Source of the DNA: JBFLYZ01 sp040756415
GTDB taxonomy: Bacteria > Bacteroidota > Bacteroidia > JADZBD01
Reading direction: 5' to 3'
NCBI GenBank assembly: GCA_040756415.1
Contig: JBFLYZ010000055.1
Coordinates: 1 to 25,328, forward strand
Length of the DNA stretch: 25,328 bases
Shown here: piece after piece, positions 15,101 to 21,689 of the stretch
Position numbering within the stretch: position 1 is the first letter of the stretch
Layout: the number at the start of each line of letters is the position of its first letter
Program-made: the position numbers and the translations under genes
Notes under the pieces: model-generated
What the model saw: only the letters and a program-made list of their open reading frames with translations
The model's database searches: none
What the model was told of the DNA's origin: nothing

Positions 15101-17212
15101 GTGCTCTGGGCCAATAACCCCACCCATGTGTACCAGGCACCCGGCACCTACCAGGTAACGCTTACCGCGTATACCAGCAGCGGCTGCAACAGCAGCATCA
15201 CCAAGACAATCAACGTGCAAATGGTATCGGCCAGTTTCGGGATGAGCCAGCAGGGCTATTGCCTGCCTGTTACCGCCATCTTTACCGATTCAAGCGTCAG
15301 TGCCGTTTCCTGGTACTGGAATTTCGGTGACGGCAATACGTCCACCCAGCAGAACCCGAGCCACACCTTCGTATCGGCACCTACCGGAAACGTGGTGCTT
15401 GTTGTGACCGATGCGCGCGGCTGCAGCGATACGGCATCGAAGAGCAATATTCAATTGTTCCGTACGCAGTTCGGCATGTCGGCTACAAGCGGCTGCAATC
15501 CGTCTTCAGTGGCCTTTACCGATTCTTCCCTGAATGCCGTTTCATGGGCCTGGGATTTTGGTGACGGGTTCACTTCCACCCAGCAAAACCCGCAGCATAC
15601 CTATACCAGCAATGGCACATACCTGGTTACCCTGGTAGCCCAGGACGCCAGCGGATGCAGCGACACTACCGTTCGCGGCCCTATCGTAATTCAGAAACCC
15701 ACAGCCGGGTTTGTATCGCCCGGCCTGGCCAATTGCGCACCTTCCCTGGTCTCCTTCACCGACCAATCGCTGGGGGCAACGGCCTGGTCGTGGGATTTTG
15801 GTGACGGCAGCTTTTCTACAGCGTCCAATCCTTCTCATATTTACAACACGCCAGGCACTTACACCATTTCGCTCGTTGTCTTCAATGCGCTGGGATGCAG
15901 CGATACGCTTGTAAGACCCAATTATATCACCGTATTAGGACCTTTGGCCAATTTCAGCTTTACATCTGCCGGCAACTGCAACAGCACCCCGGTTCAGTTC
16001 ACCGACCTGTCGGCCGGGGCTGTTTCATGGAGCTGGAACTTTGGTGACGGGAATGTTTCTTCACTGCAGCATCCCGCGCATACCTACCAGCTATCCGGGC
16101 AATTCACCGTTTCGCTGATCGTTTCCGATGCGCAGGGTTGCACGGCCAGTTTCGCTTCTTCCAACCCGGTAACGATCAGCCCGGCCAGTCCTCCTGCAGC
16201 TTCTTCCATCCTGGCGGCAACGGTTACCGGCAACAATTCCACTTACCTGGCCTGGATCCCTTCCGCTGCGAGCGATTTCTCGCACTATACCATATTCAGG
16301 AAAGACCCCCAGACCGGCAGCTTTGTTCAGGCCGGCCAGGTCTATAATCAAAGCAACAGCGTATTCTCCGACTCGGGGTCGATCAACACCCTGCACCATT
16401 CCTATTGCTACAAGGTGCAGACCACCGACCTGTGCGGAAACGCACTGCCGCTCGACAGCCTTGCCGAGCATTGCACCATCAACGTGACGGCTGCAAGTGC
16501 AGGCGCGCACATTTCCGTAAGCTGGAACGCCTATGCCGGTGCAGTGGTGGGCAGCTACAAGGTCTACCGCATGGAGCAGGGCAACAGCACGCCTGTGCTC
16601 GTAGCAACAGTGCCTGCTACCACCACCGCCATCATTGACAGCGGCATTGCCTGCCCGGTACATTACGCTTACCGCGTAAAGGCCTGCAACCTGAACGGCA
16701 ACCTGATCGCGTCCAACAGCGACACTTCCATAGCACGGCCGGCCGTACACCTGTTCATGAACCAGCAGCCCGCTGTAGTGCGCTCTACCGTAGTTGACGA
16801 CCAGTACATACTCACCGAGTGGACCGCGCCAGCCCAGCCGCAGGCCGTTTCATCGTACAACATCTACCGCTCTACCGACAACATCTCCTTCGCCCTCATC
16901 GCCACGGTACCCGCGCAGGCCTTTGCGTACATCGATAATGACGTGAACGTTCAGGAGCAGAACTACTATTACAGGGTAGAGGCGGCCAATGCCTGCGGCC
17001 CGATGGGACAAATGAGCAACAGCGGCTCCAGCATACTTCTGGAAGCCAAGCGCGTTGACCAGGAGATACTTCTGAACTGGACCGCTTATGAGGGCTGGGA
17101 TACGGGCGTAGATTATTACATCATTGAGAAAATGAATGAAGCCGGCATCTGGGAAGTGATCAGGATCGTGGACGGGAATGTTACCGAAACGATAGACCCT
17201 AATAGGGAATGA
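12185..17212 (+). CDS. Giant secreted PKD-repeat/FN3 surface protein, C-terminally truncated
   Basis: A 1675-residue protein with a signal peptide (to about residue 22, ARAGAQ). I count 16 PKD repeats of about 80 residues (about 25-1335), most with the core W-x-W-x-F-G-D-G-N-x-S-T-x-x-N-P-x-H-x-Y followed by G-x-Y-x-V-x-L and a paired Cys near each end. Three complete FN3-like domains follow (about 1336-1615), then a fourth that stops after strands LLNWTAYEGW, YYIIEKMNE and IVDGNVTE. Related proteins continue here with the rest of the FN3 and a CHU_C sorting domain; this one ends abruptly 14 bases into a convergent siaC gene. It is likely an adhesin or surface fibre. ATG 12188 is an alternative start. 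Confidence 0.9.
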   Translation: MMNRLHVLLAIILLAAARAGAQAPSASFTANTVSGCAPLTVQFNNTSVNALNYSWSFGNGNVSTLANPANVYTLPGTYTVKLFAYGANNTTDTAVYSNYIIVFPNPSASFTVSAPASCLDGNSFAFTNTSTGAATYLWDFGDGNTSTQQHPVHSYSASGIYTVKLIASNSNGCTDLHIVSNCVTIYPEPATSFTVNTNSACNPGQVFQFTNTTPSVTGLLWNFGDGNTSTAANPSHTYAANGNYSVSLITTNSNGCTDTLLQNNYISVGSPLPLFTSSVSSGCAPLNVSFACQNQNAIAWSWNLGDGNTSTQQNPAHTYTATGSFNVSLTVTLQGNCTSTLTQANMIATPPNAIPNFNWTVISPCNPYKVQFNNLSQGATSYLWEFGDGNTSTQANPVHIYTGSGSFNVKLHAYNSAGCDSVFQSPQPVVVSLASANFSSTQLTGCAPLTASFTNASVGTQWSWSFGDGTSSSLQNPVHSYVLPGSYTVKLFAYTQVGCVDSMIRTAYINVINPVSNYSAPPAITGCVPFTASFTDATHGAYAWSWDFGDGNTSTLQNPSHTYAVAGTYTVKLAIQVSNGCTQYYPSFRTIIAEGGAPQVSFSAPQCPPFNVSFSASAPNAVSWQWTFGDNSVSSQQNPAHTYLSPGLYSVTLTAITASGCMNTVVLSSAVNLNACNTNTGNNTGSGNTTVISSSSLSGCVPLNVSFTNILPGTTAWSWNFGDNSSSMQQNPTHTYTSAGIYSVTMIGYYPSGTPDTVYYTGHINAREVRAAFSVASISNCQNNIVALTDSSVNASAWSWNFGDYTTSSLQHPVHAYNGNNPTYHITLTASGQNGCLSSHTETYFQNPGNPVWANDYDACAGQNIAFTCAVNGYAAYSWNFGDGNVSAQINPTHAYAAAGTYTVTLTVTDANGCQRLFALPNQVVIRNPVADFTWAMNGSCNALSVGFTSLSTGISLPPQYNLKWNFGDNTPVLWANNPTHVYQAPGTYQVTLTAYTSSGCNSSITKTINVQMVSASFGMSQQGYCLPVTAIFTDSSVSAVSWYWNFGDGNTSTQQNPSHTFVSAPTGNVVLVVTDARGCSDTASKSNIQLFRTQFGMSATSGCNPSSVAFTDSSLNAVSWAWDFGDGFTSTQQNPQHTYTSNGTYLVTLVAQDASGCSDTTVRGPIVIQKPTAGFVSPGLANCAPSLVSFTDQSLGATAWSWDFGDGSFSTASNPSHIYNTPGTYTISLVVFNALGCSDTLVRPNYITVLGPLANFSFTSAGNCNSTPVQFTDLSAGAVSWSWNFGDGNVSSLQHPAHTYQLSGQFTVSLIVSDAQGCTASFASSNPVTISPASPPAASSILAATVTGNNSTYLAWIPSAASDFSHYTIFRKDPQTGSFVQAGQVYNQSNSVFSDSGSINTLHHSYCYKVQTTDLCGNALPLDSLAEHCTINVTAASAGAHISVSWNAYAGAVVGSYKVYRMEQGNSTPVLVATVPATTTAIIDSGIACPVHYAYRVKACNLNGNLIASNSDTSIARPAVHLFMNQQPAVVRSTVVDDQYILTEWTAPAQPQAVSSYNIYRSTDNISFALIATVPAQAFAYIDNDVNVQEQNYYYRVEAANACGPMGQMSNSGSSILLEAKRVDQEILLNWTAYEGWDTGVDYYIIEKMNEAGIWEVIRIVDGNVTETIDPNRE

Positions 17213-17534
17213 ATTCGAACGCCACATCGATGCTCCCGGCAAGCGATTTGGCGTATTCGAGCTCATCATCGTCATCGTCTGAAGGATAATACCACTTGAC
17301 GATCACCTTCGCGCGCTGTGCCGGCACTTTGGCCAGCGATTCAAGCACCTGTATCATGCACTTGTCGGTTGCCGAGTTACGGTGGGTCAGCTTCACGTTC
17401 AGCACCGTTACCGGAAGCGGCTCGGTGACGTACCGCTCCAGGAAATCAATGACCTGCTCGTAAAACTCTACAGAATGATTGGAAAAGGATGAGCCGGTGA
17501 TGTAAAAATCACCTGTGCCCGGGTCCAACAACAC
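17199..17534 (-). CDS. SiaC/DUF1987-family regulatory phosphoprotein, N-terminus frame-broken
   Basis: The readable frame from GTG 17534 gives 111 residues with the DUF1987 pattern: LLDPGTGDFYITGSS, VEFYEQVIDFLERY, NVKLTHRNSATDKCMIQVLESL, VIVKWYYPSDDDDDELEYAKS. SiaC proteins are switched by a kinase (SiaB) and a SpoIIE-type phosphatase (SiaA). The family N-terminus (LHILATSATPEV) is encoded in the same frame upstream to 17576, but no ATG/GTG/TTG opens it before the TGA at 17588-17586. An ATG at 17589 would read straight into it if one T were removed from the TTTT at 17580-17577, giving about 125 residues. So either a sequencing error, a recent frameshift or a CTG start applies. The usual N-T-S-S-x-K segment appears as NSATDK. 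Confidence 0.8.
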   Translation of the reverse strand: MLLDPGTGDFYITGSSFSNHSVEFYEQVIDFLERYVTEPLPVTVLNVKLTHRNSATDKCMIQVLESLAKVPAQRAKVIVKWYYPSDDDDDELEYAKSLAGSIDVAFEFIPY

Positions 17535-17657
17535 CTCGGGTGTCGCACTCGTTGCAAGAATGTGCAGTCGTTTCAGAAAATCGGATCATTTTAAGAGAGC
17601 AAGGGCGTGGAACATGCTCCCGGTTTTGATTAAAACTCCGAATGTTTATCTCTGAAG

Positions 17658-17665
17658 CAAAAGTA
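17658..17665 (-). promoter_or_regulatory. -7 box of siaC (TACTTTTG)
   Basis: An exact TAnnTTTG match on the minus strand, with a T-rich TTTTTG 18 bases further upstream as a possible -33 element. It lies 68 bases before the likely original ATG at 17589. This supports an authentic gene beginning at 17589. Confidence 0.55.
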
Positions 17666-17741
17666 TGAAATTATTCATGCATACAAAAACAGCGGTGCAG
17701 GGATCTGGCAGGCAGCCGGGCGGTCGCCTCTACAAATGCAA

Positions 17742-17762
17742 AGCCCCGCTATGCACGGGGCT
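17742..17762 (-). terminator. Hairpin downstream of tRNA-Ser(GCT)
   Basis: AGCCCCG and CGGGGCT form a perfect 7-bp stem with a 7-base loop, 12 bases beyond the tRNA 3' end. On the minus strand it is followed by only TT and then mixed sequence, so termination may be modest. Confidence 0.6.
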
Positions 17763-17774
17763 GTTGACTTACTG

Positions 17775-17864
17775 CGGAAAGGGCGGGATTTGAACCCGCG
17801 GTACGCTTTAAAGGCGTACGGCAGTTTAGCAAACTGCTGGTTTAAGCCTCTCACCCACCTTTCC
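17775..17864 (-). tRNA. tRNA-Ser(GCT)
   Basis: A 90-nt class II tRNA. The acceptor GGAAAGG pairs with CCTTTCC, with discriminator G73. The D-arm is GTGAGAGGCTTAAACC, the anticodon stem GCAGT/ACTGC with loop TTGCTAA gives GCT, a long variable arm (GTACGCCTTTAAAGCGTAC) is present, and the T-arm is CGGGTTCAAATCCCG. No CCA is encoded. It decodes AGC/AGU. A GIY-YIG pseudogene ends 2 bases before its 5' end on the same strand, and a diverged copy of its first 27 bases occurs 345 bp upstream. Confidence 0.95.
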
Positions 17865-17946
17865 TGTTAAATAATATTGCTTTTCTTAAGCCAAATATAA
17901 CCATTAATGGATTTGAAAAACCGCTCCCTGTTTACTGCTTCTTTAC
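17837..17946. repeat. Direct repeat copy A: tRNA-Ser 5' half plus GIY-YIG tail
   Basis: 110 bp covering the first 28 bases of tRNA-Ser(GCT) (acceptor strand and D-arm), the 2-bp gap and the last 26 or so codons of the GIY-YIG gene. It recurs at 18182-18290 with about seven substitutions and one deletion (by-eye alignment). Confidence 0.85.
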
Positions 17947-18117
17947 GACTTGCGAAAGTTTCATAATAATGAATAACAAACGGAACCCTGCTCTTTGTTG
18001 ATTTAACCTTTTGGGCATTGTGTTTATTCAGCCTGTTATCCAAATTATCCGTGCTTCCGTAGTATACCCATTATCTCTTCTGCTCTTCAGAATGTACGCA
18101 TAATATGACTGCTTCAT
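17867..18117 (-). pseudogene. GIY-YIG single-domain nuclease (UPF0213-like), frame-broken
   Basis: The minus strand from ATG 18117 reads MKQSYYAYILKSRRDN and then loses frame. From near 18070 another frame continues WVYYGSTDNLDNRLNKHN and VPFVIHYYETFASRKEA, ending YIWLKKSNII and TAA at 17869-17867. Together they give the full GIY-YIG domain: the YxYxLKS strand, the YYGST loop with the catalytic-site Tyr, the Asn/Arg helix and the downstream Glu in EAVNRERFF. The total length of 251 bases is one short of a whole frame, consistent with a single-base loss. The family includes homing-type and structure-specific nucleases; small members of unknown role are frequent in Bacteroidota. The gene is AT-rich and abuts the tRNA. 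Confidence 0.8.
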
Positions 18118-18146
18118 AGTAAAAAACGTACTTATAAAGAACTTTT

Positions 18147-18179
18147 CTTCGGCAAACTGTGCCGAAGGCATCCCTTCGG
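18147..18179. other. Two overlapping, mutually exclusive hairpins
   Basis: CTTCGGCA/TGCCGAAG (18147-18154 with 18160-18167) and CCGAAGG/CCTTCGG (18162-18168 with 18173-18179) share bases 18162-18167. They lie between the nuclease start and the displaced tRNA half, exactly where the duplicated unit begins. No T-run follows, so they are not clear terminators. Confidence 0.5.
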
Positions 18180-18181
18180 GA

Positions 18182-18290
18182 CTGGTTTAAGCCTCTCACC
18201 CACCTTCCTCTTAAATAATATTGTTTTTCTTAAGCCAAATATAACCATTAATGGATTTGAAAAACCGTTCCCCGTTCACTGCTTCCTAAC
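18182..18290. repeat. Direct repeat copy B: displaced tRNA half and GIY-YIG remnant
   Basis: Copy of 17837-17946, 345 bp away in the same orientation. It contains 27 bases of a tRNA-Ser 5' half (18182-18208, one base deleted in the acceptor strand) without anticodon or 3' half, and an in-frame nuclease tail ending LKKNNII and TAA. Its differences from copy A change few residues (Arg to Gly, Ser to Asn), so it probably diverged while still coding. Beyond 18290 similarity stops. Confidence 0.85.
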
Positions 18291-18431
18291 CTGCCGGCAA
18301 AAAATTAAACCGTCCTCCTGAAAAGGGGAGGCAAATTTAGAAAATAGTTGCCAGAAATGATGGTTTTAAACTTTTTATCCGGGGGGGCCAACATTTATGC
18401 AAAAAGCGGAAAAAGCTATCGATTGGAATAT

Positions 18432-18439
18432 TATATTTG
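18432..18439 (+). promoter_or_regulatory. -7 box TATATTTG of the ABC importer operon
   Basis: An exact TAnnTTTG match 27 bases before the ATG at 18467. It overlaps the longer open frame (from 18437), which argues for the downstream start. No -33 TTTG is evident. A short hairpin (CCTCC/GGAGG, 18314-18331) and nothing else recognisable lies between the repeat and this promoter. Confidence 0.55.
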
Positions 18440-18466
18440 CAACTCTGTTTGCTAAACAATAACTGT

Positions 18467-20227
18467 ATGTCTATGAGAATCAGAATTTTTGTGAGGTTTT
18501 GGGGTATATCTGCCTTGCTTTCCTGCCTGTTTTTCGTGCCTTCCTGCTCTTCCTATACGCCTAAGAAAAATGAGGTGAAAGTACATGAGCTCAGCGATGC
18601 TGAGATGCTCAACCCGATCTGCTATACCGATGCCAGCGCTGGTTACATACTACCTAACATTTTTCAATCCCTTCTTGCCATCGATTTCAAGACCCTCGAG
18701 CTGGTGCCCGTACTGGCCCAAAGCCGCCCCCTTATCGAGAAAATTGAGGGAGGCAAGCTGAAGATCACCTACAGCATCCGCAAAGAGGCCAAATGGGATA
18801 ACGGCACGCCCGTTACGCCTAAGGATGTGGAGTTCACCATCAAAGTGATCAAGAACCCCAAGGTCAATAACCAGCACGTTAAGCCCTATTACGAGTTCAT
18901 CGAAGATTTTGTTCATTACCCTGACGATCCGCAGAAATTCACCCTGCTTTGCAAAGAGACCTACATCCTGGCCGAAGCCTCCAGCGGGGATTACGGCATA
19001 CTGCCCATATACGCATACGACCCCAAGGGGCTCATGAGCGATTTTACCATTCCCCAACTGAACAGTGAAAAGGATAAGCTGGCGAACGATCCCAAGATCA
19101 ACGAATTTGCCACCGACTTCAACTCGGAAAAGCGGCAGCGTGAAAAAGATTTCATCATCGGCAGCGGTGCCTACAAGCTGGAAAGCTGGACCACCGGCCA
19201 GCAGATCGTGCTGGAGAAAAAGAAAGACTGGTGGGGCGATGCCCTGAAAGAGGTGAACTCGCGTTTCCAGGCCAATGCCACCAAGCTGGTCTATAAGACC
19301 ATCAACGATATGACCTCGGCTATCGTGGCCCTGAAGGCGGGTAACGTGGATGTGATGTACGGCATCAAACCGAAGGATTTCGTGGACCTGCCCAATTCGG
19401 ACAAGATCAAGGAAAATTTCGTGCTGCATACTCCCCCTCAGCTCGCCTATCTTTATTTCGGCATCAACCTCAAGAACCCCAAGTTCGGGGATAAGAAAAC
19501 ACGGCAGGCCCTGGCCTATCTCGTAGATGCCGACAAAATGATACAAACCGTGTACTACGGGCTTGCCGAGCGGGTGGTCGGCTTCATTCATCCGTCCAAC
19601 AAAAAGAACCTGAACACCGACCTTAAGCCTCGCCCCTTCGATCCCGAAAAGGCCAAGCAACTGCTGGCCGAGGCCGGATGGAAGGACAGCAACGGTGACG
19701 GCACGCTCGACAATACCATCAACGGCAAGCGCGAGGATTTCAGCATCATATTTTCCATCAACCAGGGTAACGATATGCGCAAAGCCATGGCCCTCATGTT
19801 CCAGGAAGAAGCGCGCAAGGTCGGCATCAAGGTGGATGTAGTGCCGCAGGACTGGGCGGTATTCCTCGATAACCTGAAGAACCATAATTTCGAAATGTAT
19901 TGCGGCTCATGGATAGGCACTCCTACGCCCAATGATCCCAAACAGATCTATCACAGCGAATCTTCGCTGAACGGCTCCAATTACGTCAGCTTCGGCACCC
20001 CCGAATCGGATGCGGTGATCGATTCCATTCGCGTAGAGCTGGATGAGGACAAGCGGGCAGCGCTGTACAAAAAGCTTCAGGCCATCCTCTACGATGAGGT
20101 GTCGTACATTTACCTCTTCGCGCCTACGGAGCGTATCGCCATACACAAACGTTTCAGCAATGCGGAAACATCTGTCATGCGCCCGGGTTTCTGGGAGGCA
20201 GGCTTCCAGCTAGCAGGACAGGAATAG
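18467..20227 (+). CDS. Peptide/oligopeptide ABC transporter substrate-binding lipoprotein (SBP family 5)
   Basis: A 586-residue lipoprotein. The start at 18467 gives a signal sequence with lipobox VPSC and acylated Cys27. The body has the family-5 (OppA/DppA) layout: LVPVLAQSRPLIEK near the N-terminus, YSIRKEAKWDNGTPVTPKDVEF, GSGAYKLESWTTGQQIVLEKKKDWWG, KTRQALAYLVDADKMIQ, FDPEKAKQLLAEAGW, and the C-terminal RVELDEDKRAALYKKLQAIL. It binds peptides or similar ligands outside the inner membrane and delivers them to the permeases encoded next. It is the first gene of a three-gene operon (gaps of 25 and 9 bases). The ATG at 18473 is an alternative start. Substrate specificity cannot be read from sequence. 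Confidence 0.93.
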   Translation: MSMRIRIFVRFWGISALLSCLFFVPSCSSYTPKKNEVKVHELSDAEMLNPICYTDASAGYILPNIFQSLLAIDFKTLELVPVLAQSRPLIEKIEGGKLKITYSIRKEAKWDNGTPVTPKDVEFTIKVIKNPKVNNQHVKPYYEFIEDFVHYPDDPQKFTLLCKETYILAEASSGDYGILPIYAYDPKGLMSDFTIPQLNSEKDKLANDPKINEFATDFNSEKRQREKDFIIGSGAYKLESWTTGQQIVLEKKKDWWGDALKEVNSRFQANATKLVYKTINDMTSAIVALKAGNVDVMYGIKPKDFVDLPNSDKIKENFVLHTPPQLAYLYFGINLKNPKFGDKKTRQALAYLVDADKMIQTVYYGLAERVVGFIHPSNKKNLNTDLKPRPFDPEKAKQLLAEAGWKDSNGDGTLDNTINGKREDFSIIFSINQGNDMRKAMALMFQEEARKVGIKVDVVPQDWAVFLDNLKNHNFEMYCGSWIGTPTPNDPKQIYHSESSLNGSNYVSFGTPESDAVIDSIRVELDEDKRAALYKKLQAILYDEVSYIYLFAPTERIAIHKRFSNAETSVMRPGFWEAGFQLAGQE

Positions 20228-20252
20228 ACCAAAATACCCCAAGCCCAAGCTG

Positions 20253-21680
20253 ATGCTCAAGTATATTTTCAAGCGAATACTGATCTTTATCCCAACACTG
20301 ATCGCAGTATCGCTGCTTACTTTCGTGATCAGCACCAACGCTCCCGGTGATCCCGTGGAGAGCATGCTCAACAAAAACCAGGGTGGCGAGGGACAGGCAT
20401 CGCAGAAGCTGGCAACGGAAAAAGCCTATAACGACCTGCGCCACCAGCTCGGCCTCGACCTGCCTATTTTTTATTTCTCGTTCACCAACGCCACCCTTAC
20501 CGATACCCTTTACAAAATATCCAAAGGCAACCACCGCAACACGCTCGAGCGCCTGGCTTACCAATATGGCAACTGGAAAGATGTAGCCGCCTATTACAAG
20601 GCCATACGCAACTTCGAAATGGAGTTGTACTACTACATTCCCAGGGATGAAAAGACAAAGGCAGCGATAGCCAAGGCCAAGGATTATACCGCGCAACTGT
20701 ACGACAAGTACTCCGATTCGGATATCACTTTCGTGTTTTCCAACCTCGATTACATCTTCACCTCCACCCCCGCGCTGAAGGACATCAACGGCCCTTATAA
20801 CGCGCTGAAACGGAATTACGATGACCTGATCCATAAGCAGAACATCCTTAACCGCTACATTCCCGTTATACACTGGTACGGGTTCAACAACCAGTACCAT
20901 AATTGGATCACCAAGTTCCTGGTATTCGATTTCGGCATGTCGTACCAGGACAAGCGCCCCGTCAAATCGGTGCTGATGGACGCCCTGCCGAACACGCTCT
21001 GGCTGAGCGTATTTTCCATCATACTGGCCTATGCGCTGGCCATCCCCATCGGTGTGCGATCTGCCATTCATAAGGGGAAGATGAGGGAGCGCGTAACCAC
21101 ATCCGTGCTCTTCATGCTCTATTCACTGCCCAACTTCTGGATCGGCACCATGCTGGTCATTTACCTCTGCTGCGGTGATTACCTCTGCTGGTTCCCCGCC
21201 CCGGGCTCGGACCCTATTCCGGATGACGCCCCTTTCTCGTACAAATTCACCGAAACCATTTACCGCAGCATACTCCCGCTCTTCTGCTGGACCTACGCCT
21301 CGCTGGCCTTTATCTCGCGCCAGATGCGCGGTGGCATGCTGGGCGTGATCGGGCAGGATTACATCCGCACCGCGCGTGCAAAAGGACTGGACGAGAAGAC
21401 CGTAGTGTGGAAGCATGCCTTCCGCAACTCCCTGCTTCCCATCATCACGCTTTTCGCCAACGTGTTCCCCTATGCTATCTCAGGGTCCATCATCATCGAG
21501 TATATATTTCAGATACCCGGAATGGGCAAGCTTACCATCGAGGCCATTTACGCACGCAATTACCCGGTGATCTTCACCACCATGATGTTCACCGCAACGC
21601 TCACCATGATAGGGGCGCTGGTAGCCGATATCCTGTACGCTGCGGTGGACCCGAGAATATCATTTTCAGGAAAGAAGTAG
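20253..21680 (+). CDS. Peptide ABC transporter permease, OppB/DppB type, with large insertion
   Basis: A 475-residue inner membrane permease. The first helix (8-28) and NAPGDPVE motif are standard. Then comes an extra hydrophilic, mostly helical stretch (about residues 40-215) absent from typical 300-340-residue DppB proteins. The FGMSYQDKRPVKSVLMDALPNTLWLS segment follows, then five more helices and the ATPase-contact EAA loop DYIRTARAKGLDEKTVVWKH (about 369-388). The insertion lies between helices 1 and 2, i.e. on the periplasmic side, and could contact the binding lipoprotein. It forms the pore with the DppC-like partner 9 bases downstream. No ATPase gene is in the window, so the DppD/DppF-type subunits must lie elsewhere. 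Confidence 0.92.
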   Translation: MLKYIFKRILIFIPTLIAVSLLTFVISTNAPGDPVESMLNKNQGGEGQASQKLATEKAYNDLRHQLGLDLPIFYFSFTNATLTDTLYKISKGNHRNTLERLAYQYGNWKDVAAYYKAIRNFEMELYYYIPRDEKTKAAIAKAKDYTAQLYDKYSDSDITFVFSNLDYIFTSTPALKDINGPYNALKRNYDDLIHKQNILNRYIPVIHWYGFNNQYHNWITKFLVFDFGMSYQDKRPVKSVLMDALPNTLWLSVFSIILAYALAIPIGVRSAIHKGKMRERVTTSVLFMLYSLPNFWIGTMLVIYLCCGDYLCWFPAPGSDPIPDDAPFSYKFTETIYRSILPLFCWTYASLAFISRQMRGGMLGVIGQDYIRTARAKGLDEKTVVWKHAFRNSLLPIITLFANVFPYAISGSIIIEYIFQIPGMGKLTIEAIYARNYPVIFTTMMFTATLTMIGALVADILYAAVDPRISFSGKK

Positions 21681-21689
21681 ACCGAAGGC

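Noticed and set aside
18650..19885. 411-codon minus-strand open frame
   Set aside because: Shadow of the substrate-binding lipoprotein gene, which is unmistakable on the plus strand.
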